Made by a program: the position numbers and the translations under genes
Shown here: positions 7,245-12,670 of the stretch, one piece after another
Position numbering within the stretch: the stretch's first letter is position 1
Layout of the letters: each line of letters starts with the position of its first letter
Notes under the pieces: model-generated
Databases searched by the model: none
What the model saw: only the letters and a program-made list of their open reading frames with translations
Told to the model about the DNA's origin: nothing
Source: a bacterium
Lineage (GTDB): Bacteria > JAUVQV01 > DATDCY01
Assembly: GCA_036524115.1 (NCBI GenBank)
Contig: DATDCY010000316.1
Span: forward strand, 1 to 14,278
Length of the DNA: 14,278 bases
Reading direction: 5' to 3'

Positions 7245-8348
7245 TCACATGATGGCGTTGAAGAGATACCCGACGAACATGATCCCGACGCCGACTACGC
7301 CGGCGAACGTCGCGATCAGCCGCGGGCGCAGCACCTTGCGGAGGATGATCATCTCGGGGAGCGAGAGGGCGATCACCGCCATCATGAAGGCCAGGACCGT
7401 GCCGAGCGCCGCCCCCTTGCCGAGCAGCGCCTCGACCACCGGGATGATCCCCGCCGCGTTGCTGTACATCGGGATGCCGATCAGCACCGAGAGCGGCACG
7501 GACCACCAGGCGCCGCGCCCCATGAAGGACGCCATGAAGTTCTCCGGGACGTAGCCGTGGATCCCGGCGCCGACGGCGATGCCGAGCACGACATAGATCC
7601 AGACCCTGCCCACGATGTCGCGCACGGCGTCGACGCCGTGCTGGATGCGCCGCGCAAAGGGGAGTCGCTCGTCGAGCCCGCCCTCGCCCCCCGTGCCGAT
7701 CGCCTCGTAGACCCACGGCTCGACGTGGCGCTCCATGCCGATCCTGCCGATGGTCCAGCCGGCGAGCATCGCGATCACCAGCCCGGTGCCGAGATAGAGC
7801 GCGGCGATCTTCCAGCCGAAGAGACCGAAGAGGAGCACGAGGGCGATCTCGTTGACCATCGGCGCGGAGATCAGGAACGAGAAGGTCACGCCGAGCGGGA
7901 CGCCGGCGGTCACGAAGCCGATGAAGAGCGGAACGGCCGAGCAGGAACAGAAGGGGGTGACGATGCCCAGCAGGGCCGCCATGACGTTGCCGGCGGCCTC
8001 GCGCCTGCCGGCGAGGATGCGGCGCGCCCGTTCCGCGGTGAAGTAGGAGCGGACGATGCCGACGACAAACACCACGATGGTCAGCAGCAGAAGGACCTTC
8101 GGCGTGTCGTAGAGGAAGAACTCGACGGCCGAGGCGAGGTGCGTCCCCTCGGCCAAGCCGAAGAGCCGGTAGGTCAGCCACTTCGCCAGAGGCAGGAGGC
8201 TGCGGTAGGCGACCCACCACACGGCGAGACCGATGCCGCCGGCGAGCAACGTTCGCCTGGGAAACGACGCTGCCCCGGTCAGGCCGGCCGGGCTCATGGG
8301 TATCGCAGTGCCGGCCAGGGGACTCGCTTCTTTATCGGCGGTCACCAT
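7245..8348 (-). CDS. ArsP/YraQ-type (COG0701, DUF318) permease
   Basis: This 367-residue integral membrane protein has roughly eight hydrophobic helices. Its strongest marker is TPFCSCSAVPLF (residues 131-142, Cys134 and Cys136), followed by a glycine-bearing helix and SAPMVNEIALVL; a second, similar half ends with IPMYSNAAGIIP (292-303). This is the COG0701 permease pattern, a family that includes ArsP, an exporter of trivalent organoarsenicals, and many proteins encoded next to arsA and arsD. Whether it moves arsenite, methylated arsenic or another ion cannot be told from sequence. The ATG at 8348 is chosen because GGAGGA (8354-8359 in the complement) lies 5 bases upstream; the frame is open further, but that would cover the control region. 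It is the first gene of the minus-strand arm. Confidence 0.85.
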   Translation of the reverse strand: MVTADKEASPLAGTAIPMSPAGLTGAASFPRRTLLAGGIGLAVWWVAYRSLLPLAKWLTYRLFGLAEGTHLASAVEFFLYDTPKVLLLLTIVVFVVGIVRSYFTAERARRILAGRREAAGNVMAALLGIVTPFCSCSAVPLFIGFVTAGVPLGVTFSFLISAPMVNEIALVLLFGLFGWKIAALYLGTGLVIAMLAGWTIGRIGMERHVEPWVYEAIGTGGEGGLDERLPFARRIQHGVDAVRDIVGRVWIYVVLGIAVGAGIHGYVPENFMASFMGRGAWWSVPLSVLIGIPMYSNAAGIIPVVEALLGKGAALGTVLAFMMAVIALSLPEMIILRKVLRPRLIATFAGVVGVGIMFVGYLFNAIM

Positions 8349-8368
8349 CGCAGTCCTCCGGATCGCTG

Positions 8369-8397
8369 TTGCTTTTTCAGTAAGATGTAGACATACT
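8369..8397 (+). promoter_or_regulatory. candidate promoter of the arsR operon
   Basis: TTGCTT (8369-8374) and CATACT (8392-8397) lie 17 bases apart and match the sigma-70 elements at 3 and 4 of 6 positions. The -10 box falls inside the left arm of the palindrome, so a bound repressor would block it. The match is modest. Confidence 0.45.
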
Positions 8398-8423
8398 ACT
8401 CTCGATTCGTCGTATGTCAACAT
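8385..8423. promoter_or_regulatory. probable ArsR operator, interrupted palindrome
   Basis: Two 12-base arms, ATGTAGACATAC (8385-8396) and GTATGTCAACAT (8412-8423), are inverted copies matching at 11 of 12 positions, with a 15-base spacer. Each arm also contains a small palindrome of the form ATGT-N2-ACAT (8385-8394 and 8414-8423), 29 bp apart. The site lies between the divergent start codons and overlaps candidate promoter elements on both strands. ArsR-family dimers bind such A/T-rich inverted repeats, so one regulator could silence both arms. The repeat is directly visible; the binding protein is inferred. Confidence 0.75.
8393..8420 (-). promoter_or_regulatory. candidate promoter of the permease-arsD-arsA arm
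   Basis: On the minus strand a perfect -35 box TTGACA (plus-strand 8415-8420) is followed after 16 bases by TAGTAT (plus-strand 8393-8398), 4 of 6 to the -10 consensus. The -35 lies in the right arm of the palindrome and the -10 in the left arm, so the operator covers the whole promoter. Confidence 0.55.
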
Positions 8424-8436
8424 ATAGGAGGCAACG

Positions 8437-8820
8437 ATGAGCCTGCGACGGTACGAGGCGGTGATGAAGGCCGTTGCCGATCCCACTCGCGTCAGGATCC
8501 TCAAGATGCTCGAGCCGGGCGAACTCTGTGTCTGTCAGATCATCGCCGTCCTCGCCCTCACTCCCTCCACGGTCTCCAAGCACCTCTCCCTGCTCAAGTC
8601 GGCGGGGCTCGTCAATGACCGCAAGGAGAAGAAATGGGTTCACTACTCGCTCGACCGGACGAGTGCAGACCCTTATGTCGCCGGGATTCTCCGGGAGCTT
8701 GCAGACTGGCTCGTCGATGATCGAACGATTCTCGCCGATCGGGGGCGACTCGCAGAGGCGAGGAAGGATGTTGGCCCGAGTGCCTGTGCGGTCGGGTCCT
8801 GTGTCGAGGCCAGGCCATGA
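8437..8820 (+). CDS. arsR: ArsR/SmtB family arsenic-responsive repressor
   Basis: The 127-residue protein has a winged-helix fold. ADPTRVRILKML leads into ELCVCQI with Cys31 and Cys33, the CxC metalloid site typical of ArsR; then comes the recognition helix TPSTVSKHLSLLKSAGLV (42-59) and the wing (KKWVHYSL). Binding of As(III) by these cysteines is expected to release the operator. The C-terminus carries two more cysteines (Cys117 and Cys122), which could supply a third ligand. AGGAGG (8426-8431) lies 5 bases before the ATG. The stop overlaps the next start as ATGA (8817-8820), so the next gene is translationally coupled. It is divergent from the permease gene and very probably controls both arms. 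Confidence 0.95.
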   Translation: MSLRRYEAVMKAVADPTRVRILKMLEPGELCVCQIIAVLALTPSTVSKHLSLLKSAGLVNDRKEKKWVHYSLDRTSADPYVAGILRELADWLVDDRTILADRGRLAEARKDVGPSACAVGSCVEARP

Positions 8821-9053
8821 GAGGAAGGCCGCCGGTGGTCGAGGTGCTTTCGCTCCCCGGATGCCCGGGCGCAGAGCGGGCGCTGAGCATGGCCCGGGAG
8901 ATTGCCGCAGCGCTGGCGCCCGGAGCCGACGTGCGCGACATCCGGCTGACGGAGGCCGAAGCCAGGGAGAGGGGATTCCCGGGCTCGCCGACCGTGCTCG
9001 TGGACGGCAGGGACATCGAGGGACGTGAGCCGCACGCCGCGGGCATCGCCTGA
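8817..9053 (+). other. N-terminal thioredoxin-like segment (78 codons up to the TGA)
   Basis: Standard gene calling would end a 78-residue protein here. It has the first strand VVEVLSLPGCP with Cys16, a helix, a strand VRDIRL, then RGFPGSPTVLVDGRDIEG, the cis-proline strand and turn seen in small thioredoxin-like proteins encoded near mercury and arsenic resistance genes. Only one cysteine is present before the TGA. If Sec79 is made, Cys16 and Sec79 could form a redox pair or a metalloid site. Ending at the TGA would cut the domain just before its last helix, which is why I regard this segment as incomplete by itself. Confidence 0.7.
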
Positions 9054-9539
9054 CGCGCGTACGAGACCGGCGGGGTCCCGCCGGCGTGGATGCTCGAGAC
9101 GGCAGTCCTGAGGGCGCTCGCGCCTCGCCACATCCTCTTCCTGTGCGTGCAGAACTCCGCACGCAGCCAGCTCGCGGAGGGGATCGCGCGCTTCCTGGCG
9201 CCGCCGGGAGTGACGGTCTCCTCGGCCGGCTCGAATCCTTCCTCCGTGCGGCCGCAGGCGATCCGGGTCCTCAAGGAGATCGGGATCGACATCTCCGCGC
9301 AGCGCTCCAAGGCGATGGACGAGATCGACGCGGCCTCTGTGGAAGCCGTCGTAACGCTCTGCGCCGAGGAGGTCTGTCCGCTCTTCCTCGGCGGTGCGGT
9401 CAAGCTGCACTGGGGGCTCCCGGACCCGGCAAAGGCCCCGGGCGACGACACGGCCCGGCTGGAAGCCTTTCGCGGCACGCGGGATGAACTGTTCCGCCGC
9501 CTGAAGCTGCTCTTCGACGGCTGGAAGAGCCGATCCTGA
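8817..9539 (+). CDS. arsC: probable selenoprotein: thioredoxin-like domain fused to arsenate reductase ArsC, in-frame TGA (Sec79)
   Basis: Read as one frame, this gives 240 residues with the TGA at 9051-9053 as residue 79. Residues 1-91 are a thioredoxin-like domain and 92-240 an ArsC of the low-molecular-weight phosphatase fold. The pieces share a frame, and the 12 codons after the TGA (RAYETGGVPPAW) read as good protein leading straight into the ArsC. The first ATG after the TGA (9090) has no ribosome site. Small thioredoxin-like proteins of this kind, as I recall them, carry a conserved C-R-x-Y motif; here it reads TGA-R-A-Y. A hairpin with loop GGTC follows the TGA at SECIS spacing. Translation starts by ATGA overlap with arsR. 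Alternatives are two separate proteins, a nonsense mutation or a TGC-to-TGA read error. Confidence 0.72.
9061..9087 (+). promoter_or_regulatory. candidate bacterial SECIS hairpin
   Basis: Bases 9067-9073 (CCGGCGG) pair perfectly with 9078-9084 around the loop GGTC (9074-9077). A lower stem, ACG (9061-9063) with CGT (9085-9087), is separated by a 3-base bulge on the 5' side. There are 20 bases between the TGA and the loop. As I recall it, the E. coli fdhF SECIS also has a GGUC loop, 18 bases after its UGA, with a 5'-side bulge. GC-rich DNA forms hairpins easily, so chance cannot be excluded. Confidence 0.65.
9090..9539 (+). other. arsC: ArsC domain, thioredoxin-coupled arsenate reductase type
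   Basis: Counted from the ATG at 9090 this part has 149 residues. ILFLCVQNSARSQLAEG holds the phosphatase loop C-x5-R (Cys19, Arg25), the nucleophile that attacks arsenate. LCAEEVCP supplies Cys91 and Cys96, the pair that would relay electrons as a disulfide; the spacing is C-x4-C, tighter than the C-x6-C of the staphylococcal enzyme. LPDPA (Asp112) matches the general-acid aspartate. The reaction is arsenate to arsenite, with thioredoxin or a similar thiol donor. A separate start at 9090 is possible, but the bases before it do not form a ribosome site, which favours synthesis as the C-terminal part of the longer protein. Confidence 0.93.
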
Positions 9540-9625
9540 GGCAGGGGAATGAGGTGTTCAAGACAATACCTGTCGGGACGAAGGTCTCACGCCTGCAGGC
9601 GCAGGCCCGTGAAGGAGGGATCCGC

Positions 9626-10066
9626 ATGAGAAACGGCTTCATCGTGGCCCTTGCCACAGTCTTGATCCTGTCCCTGCCCCTGGCGGCGGGGGCCGCGCCT
9701 TCGTCGCCTCCCGCGCAGGCCCCGCCCTCGGGCGTGGCGGGAACCGCGGGGGAGCGCCCGCTCGTCGAGGTCGACGATCTCCTGAAGGCGCCGGAGAAGC
9801 ACCAGGGCGCGCTGCGGGTGCGGGGCATGGTGCGGAAGGTCTTCGCGAAGGAACAGCGGCTGGGGCTGCTCGACGCGCGCTACGCGAACTGCTGCTCGAC
9901 GCCGTGCGAGACCGAGAAGCTCCTGCCCGTGGCCTGGGCGGGCGAGATGCCGAGAGTGCGGGCGCTGGTGCTGATCTCGGGCGACATCCAACGGCGCGAC
10001 GGGAAGATGGAGTTCGTCGCCACGGGCATCGAGCCGGCGGCGCCGGCTGGCGGCACGTCCAAATGA
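9626..10066 (+). CDS. unknown exported Cys-containing protein
   Basis: The start ATG has an excellent ribosome site, AAGGAGGG (9612-9619), 6 bases upstream. The 146-residue product begins with a signal peptide (RNGF, then a hydrophobic stretch to LPLAAGAAP, with likely cleavage near residue 23), followed by a Pro/Ala linker. The folded part (about 45-137) alternates short strands: VEVDDLLKAPEKHQG, RVRGMVRKVF, LGLLDAR, ALVLISGDI and MEFVATGI. This resembles a small beta-barrel (OB-like) domain, but I cannot prove it. A cluster CCSTPC (Cys89, Cys90, Cys94) could bind As(III) or another soft metal in the periplasm. The stop overlaps the next start as ATGA (10063-10066). The function is unknown; an arsenic role is inferred from position and cysteines. 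Confidence 0.82.
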   Translation: MRNGFIVALATVLILSLPLAAGAAPSSPPAQAPPSGVAGTAGERPLVEVDDLLKAPEKHQGALRVRGMVRKVFAKEQRLGLLDARYANCCSTPCETEKLLPVAWAGEMPRVRALVLISGDIQRRDGKMEFVATGIEPAAPAGGTSK

Positions 10067-10572
10067 GATCCCCCGCGGTCGCGGCCAGGGAGGCGCTCCT
10101 CCCGTTGGCGGTCTTTGCCGCGACCGTGCTGGTGCACTATCTCTGGGTGGGGAGGGCGCCGGAACCGGCGGTGGTCGAGTCCCCGTGGGCCTCGCTCCCC
10201 TCGGACGCGCCCTCGGCGCTGGCCAGCTACGTCGACGCCGGCGACTATTGGCTGGGCTACTCCTATGGGCTGTCGCTGGCGTTCGCGACGACGGCGGTGC
10301 GCGCCTTCGCACGGGGAAAGTCTGCCGCCGGCGGCTTCGCGCTGGGCGGGCTCACCTTTTCCGGCCTGCTGGCCGCGGGCGGCTGCTACCTGCTCGGCTG
10401 CTGCGGCTCCCCGATGCTCGTGGTCTACCTGAACCTCTTCGGCGCCGGATACCTCCCGTTCGCGAAGCCGCTGCTCGCGGCGCTGACGACGGTGTCGATC
10501 CTTGGCGCCTGGTGGTGGATGGCACGCGTCGCGCGCAAGCGGGCCGCCTGCTGCCCGGCGAGCGTGACATGA
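10063..10572 (+). CDS. unknown four-helix membrane protein with Cys motifs
   Basis: This 169-residue protein has about four membrane helices (near residues 11-29, 62-83, 93-128 and 134-154). The third contains GGCYLLGCCGSPM with Cys108, Cys113 and Cys114, and the C-terminal tail holds another pair (Cys163, Cys164) next to basic residues. Vicinal cysteines within and beside the membrane suit soft-metal handling or thiol chemistry. I do not recognise the family. Both ends overlap neighbours by ATGA, so its synthesis is locked to the exported protein before it and the DUF2703 protein after it; these three probably act as one unit. The membrane location is clear, the function is not. Confidence 0.85.
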   Translation: MRSPAVAAREALLPLAVFAATVLVHYLWVGRAPEPAVVESPWASLPSDAPSALASYVDAGDYWLGYSYGLSLAFATTAVRAFARGKSAAGGFALGGLTFSGLLAAGGCYLLGCCGSPMLVVYLNLFGAGYLPFAKPLLAALTTVSILGAWWWMARVARKRAACCPASVT

Positions 10573-11045
10573 AGGAACTCAACGTCCGGTGGCAACGTCT
10601 TCTCGACGAGGCGAACCAGACCTGCCCTCGGTGCGGCACCACGGAGGCGGAGGTCGAGAGGGCAATCGACCTCCTGCGGCAAGCCATGAAGCCGCTGGGC
10701 ATCGCGGTGCTTCTCGAGAAGGAGGCGCTCAGCCCGGAGACGTTCGCCGCTGCCCCTCTCGAGTCCAACCGGATCTGGGTAGGCGGCGCGCCGATCGAGT
10801 GGTGGCTCGCCGCCACCAGCGGCCAGAGCCAGTGCTGTGACGCGTGCGGGGATGCCGATTGCAGGACCATGACGGTGGACGGAAGAACGTACGAAGCCAT
10901 TCCGGTCGAACTGATCGTGAAGGCCGGCCTGCTCGCTGCCGCGAGGCTGCTCACTCCGGCACCGCCGCACGACGCCGGGGGCGGCGGGGAGGGGGAGCCG
11001 CCGCGCGGGCCGGCGCTGCCGACGACGCGCTGCGGCTGCGGCTGA
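10569..11045 (+). CDS. DUF2703 family cysteine-rich protein
   Basis: The 158-residue product shows the layout I associate with DUF2703, small cytoplasmic proteins often found in arsenic and mercury loci of anaerobes. An N-terminal strand leads to TCPRCG (Cys19, Cys22); then comes a long helix and a strand (IAVLLEKEAL), NRIWVGGAPIEWWL as a thioredoxin-like core, and a cysteine cluster (CCDACGDADC, Cys89, 90, 93, 98) followed by YEAIPVELIVKAGLL. The tail is Gly/Pro-rich and ends in RCGCG with two more cysteines. Eight cysteines in 158 residues point to metal or metalloid binding or thiol exchange. No signal peptide is seen. It starts by ATGA overlap with the membrane protein. The family call is by pattern and memory. 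Confidence 0.8.
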   Translation: MKELNVRWQRLLDEANQTCPRCGTTEAEVERAIDLLRQAMKPLGIAVLLEKEALSPETFAAAPLESNRIWVGGAPIEWWLAATSGQSQCCDACGDADCRTMTVDGRTYEAIPVELIVKAGLLAAARLLTPAPPHDAGGGGEGEPPRGPALPTTRCGCG

Positions 11046-11072
11046 GTCAATTGCGATGCAGTGGAGGAGACG

Positions 11073-11306
11073 ATGAAGATCACGGTCTACGGTCCGGGAT
11101 GCAGGAAGTGCCACGAGGCCGAGGAGCTTGTGAAGCGCGTGGTTGCCGAGCTCGGCTCCGACGCGGTGGTCGAGAAAGTCAGCGACCTCCAGGCGATGAT
11201 GAAGCTGGGGATCATCAGCACGCCGGGCGTGGCCGTCGACGGCGTGCTCAAGGTCGCTGGACGGATTCCCAAGGCGGACGAGATCAGGGGTTGGCTCGGG
11301 AAGTAG
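11073..11306 (+). CDS. mini-thioredoxin (thioredoxin_3 / redox-active disulfide type)
   Basis: The 77-residue protein has the small thioredoxin layout: strand MKITVYGPGC, active site C-R-K-C (Cys10, Cys13), a helix, then STPGVAVDGVLKVAGRIP with the cis-proline Pro51, and a C-terminal helix. No signal peptide is present, so it acts in the cytoplasm. It is well placed to reduce the disulfide of the ArsC domain or to accept electrons from the CcdA protein. The ATG at 11073 follows GGAGGAG (11063-11069); a GTG at 11061 would lie before that ribosome site and is rejected. The next gene begins 13 bases after the stop. Confidence 0.9.
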   Translation: MKITVYGPGCRKCHEAEELVKRVVAELGSDAVVEKVSDLQAMMKLGIISTPGVAVDGVLKVAGRIPKADEIRGWLGK

Positions 11307-11319
11307 GGTGCCTGGGTCG

Positions 11320-11850
11320 ATGAAGACCGGAGCGAAGCTTGCGACTGTCGCCCTCCTCGCGGTGGCCGTGGCGGCCACGTTTGCGTTGCGGAGCGGGAAG
11401 AGGGCCGAGTATGTGGCCCGGCCCGAGCCGGTCGCCGTGCAGACACCGCAGGCACCGGGAGGCTCGGCGCCGCCGGCAAGTCCCGCGCCCGGGCAGGAGG
11501 CTGCGTCACCGGTGGCTGCCGCGCCCGTCCGCGCCAATCCGCCCGCCGGCACGCCGCCGGTCGCGACGGCAGCCAGGCCCCGTATTCTCGAACTCGGCTC
11601 GATGCGCTGCCAAGCCTGCCTGGAAATGGCGAAGGTGCTCCATGCCCTGCGGGCCAGCCAGGGGACGAAGCTCCGGGTGGACTTCATCGACGTGTTCGAG
11701 GAGCCGGCAGCCGCCGAGCGCTACAACATCGCGCTGATCCCGACGCAGATCCTCTTCGACGCGGCCGGCAAGGAGATCTTCCGCCACCAGGGCTTCTTTT
11801 CCCACGACGATATCCTCGCCACGTTCCGCCAACTCGGCGTGCAGCTCTAG
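11320..11850 (+). CDS. membrane-anchored periplasmic thioredoxin-like protein
   Basis: From the ATG at 11320 the protein has 176 residues. It has a short basic N-terminus, a membrane anchor or uncleaved signal (about 5-22), a Pro/Ala-rich linker of roughly 60 residues (about 27-86), and a thioredoxin domain. The domain has ILELGSMRCQACLEM with Cys97 and Cys100, FIDVFEEP, and IPTQILFDAAGKEIFRHQGF, where the Ile-Pro-Thr turn is the cis-proline. This is the redox face expected for a periplasmic thiol reductase or oxidase. A GTG at 11308 would add four residues, but it has no room for a ribosome site. The ccdA-like gene starts 12 bases later, and CcdA-type proteins pass electrons to such periplasmic thioredoxins, so the two are probably partners. 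Confidence 0.88.
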   Translation: MKTGAKLATVALLAVAVAATFALRSGKRAEYVARPEPVAVQTPQAPGGSAPPASPAPGQEAASPVAAAPVRANPPAGTPPVATAARPRILELGSMRCQACLEMAKVLHALRASQGTKLRVDFIDVFEEPAAAERYNIALIPTQILFDAAGKEIFRHQGFFSHDDILATFRQLGVQL

Positions 11851-11862
11851 CCGGACCCCGCG

Positions 11863-12561
11863 ATGGAAGCTCTATTCGCCTCGCTGAGCCGCGCCGTCGA
11901 GAGTTCCCCCGTCGTCGCCCTCGGGGCTTCGTTCGCCTGGGGACTCCTGAGCGTGCTCCTGTCTCCCTGCCACCTGGCGAGCATTCCCCTGATCGTCGGC
12001 TTCATGAGCGAGCAGAAGGGGATGACGGTCGGTCGAGCCTTTCGCACTGCGCTTATCTTCGCTCTCGGGGTCCTGGCGTCGATCGCCTTGATCGGCGTGA
12101 TCACGGCAGCCCTCGGCCGGATGCTCGGCAACGTGGGCGGCTGGGTCAACTACCTCGTGGCGGCGGTGTTCTTCGTGATGGGGCTGCACCTGCTGGACGT
12201 GATCCCGCTGCCCGGGGGAGGACCATCCGGGATCCCCGCTGCCCGGCGAGGCTATCTTGCCGCCCTAGTCATCGGGTTCGTGTACGGTGTCGCGCTCGGC
12301 CCCTGCACCTTCGCCTACATGGCGCCAGTGCTCGCCGTTGCCTTCAAGTCCGGGGCAACCTCGCCGGTCTTCGCCGCGGCGCTCTTCACGGCCTTCGGCG
12401 CCGGGCACTGCGCGGTCATCACGGCGGCGGGGACCTCGGTCAAGGGAGTCCAGGACTACCTCCGATGGAGCGAGGACTCCCGGGCGATGCTGATCGGGAG
12501 GCGCATCTGCGGCGTCCTGGTGCTCGCGGGCGGACTGTACTTCCTCTACACGGCGCGGTGA
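11863..12561 (+). CDS. CcdA/DsbD-type transmembrane thiol-electron transporter
   Basis: The 232-residue protein has about six membrane helices. Two conserved Cys-Pro sites face each other in the two internal repeats: LLSPCHLASIPLIVGF (Cys36) and ALGPCTFAYMAPVLAVAF (Cys148). This is the CcdA layout, in which the cysteine pair carries reducing equivalents from cytoplasmic thioredoxin across the inner membrane to periplasmic thioredoxin-like proteins. The length fits CcdA (about 230) and lacks the extra domains of full DsbD. It lies between two exported thioredoxin-fold genes, its likely acceptors. A role in cytochrome c maturation is the common one for the family, but here the neighbours argue for arsenic-related thiol supply. 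Confidence 0.9.
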   Translation: MEALFASLSRAVESSPVVALGASFAWGLLSVLLSPCHLASIPLIVGFMSEQKGMTVGRAFRTALIFALGVLASIALIGVITAALGRMLGNVGGWVNYLVAAVFFVMGLHLLDVIPLPGGGPSGIPAARRGYLAALVIGFVYGVALGPCTFAYMAPVLAVAFKSGATSPVFAAALFTAFGAGHCAVITAAGTSVKGVQDYLRWSEDSRAMLIGRRICGVLVLAGGLYFLYTAR

Positions 12562-12565
12562 GTTC

Positions 12566-12670
12566 GTGATCGCAGGCCTCGTCCGGCGGGCCCCCGCAGC
12601 CATGGGAATCATGGCGCTGCTCCTGTGCGCCGGTCCGGCGGCGTCCGCCGAGGGGGAAATCAAGGAATGA
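12566..12670 (+). CDS. 34-codon leader-like ORF with signal-peptide composition
   Basis: A GTG at 12566, 4 bases after the ccdA-like stop, opens a 34-codon frame. It reads as a basic start (VIAGLVRR), a hydrophobic core (MGIMALLLCAGPAASA) and a short acidic tail (EGEIKE). That is a complete signal peptide with almost nothing behind it. Its stop overlaps the next start as ATGA (12667-12670). It may be a coupling leader, a tiny exported peptide or the remnant of a larger exported protein. There is no strong ribosome site at the GTG, and an ATG at 12602 or 12611 could be the real start. Evidence is limited. Confidence 0.4.
   Translation: MIAGLVRRAPAAMGIMALLLCAGPAASAEGEIKE

Noticed and set aside
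8817-9089. Simple stop at 9051 followed by an independent arsC starting at 9090
   Set aside because: Not excluded, but less likely: there is no ribosome site before 9090, the frame is shared, and the 12 codons between the TGA and that ATG read as protein. Kept as the alternative in the annotation.
9591-9600. GCCTGCAGGC palindrome before the exported-protein gene
   Set aside because: It is 10 bases long with no spacer or second copy; this is expected by chance at this GC content.
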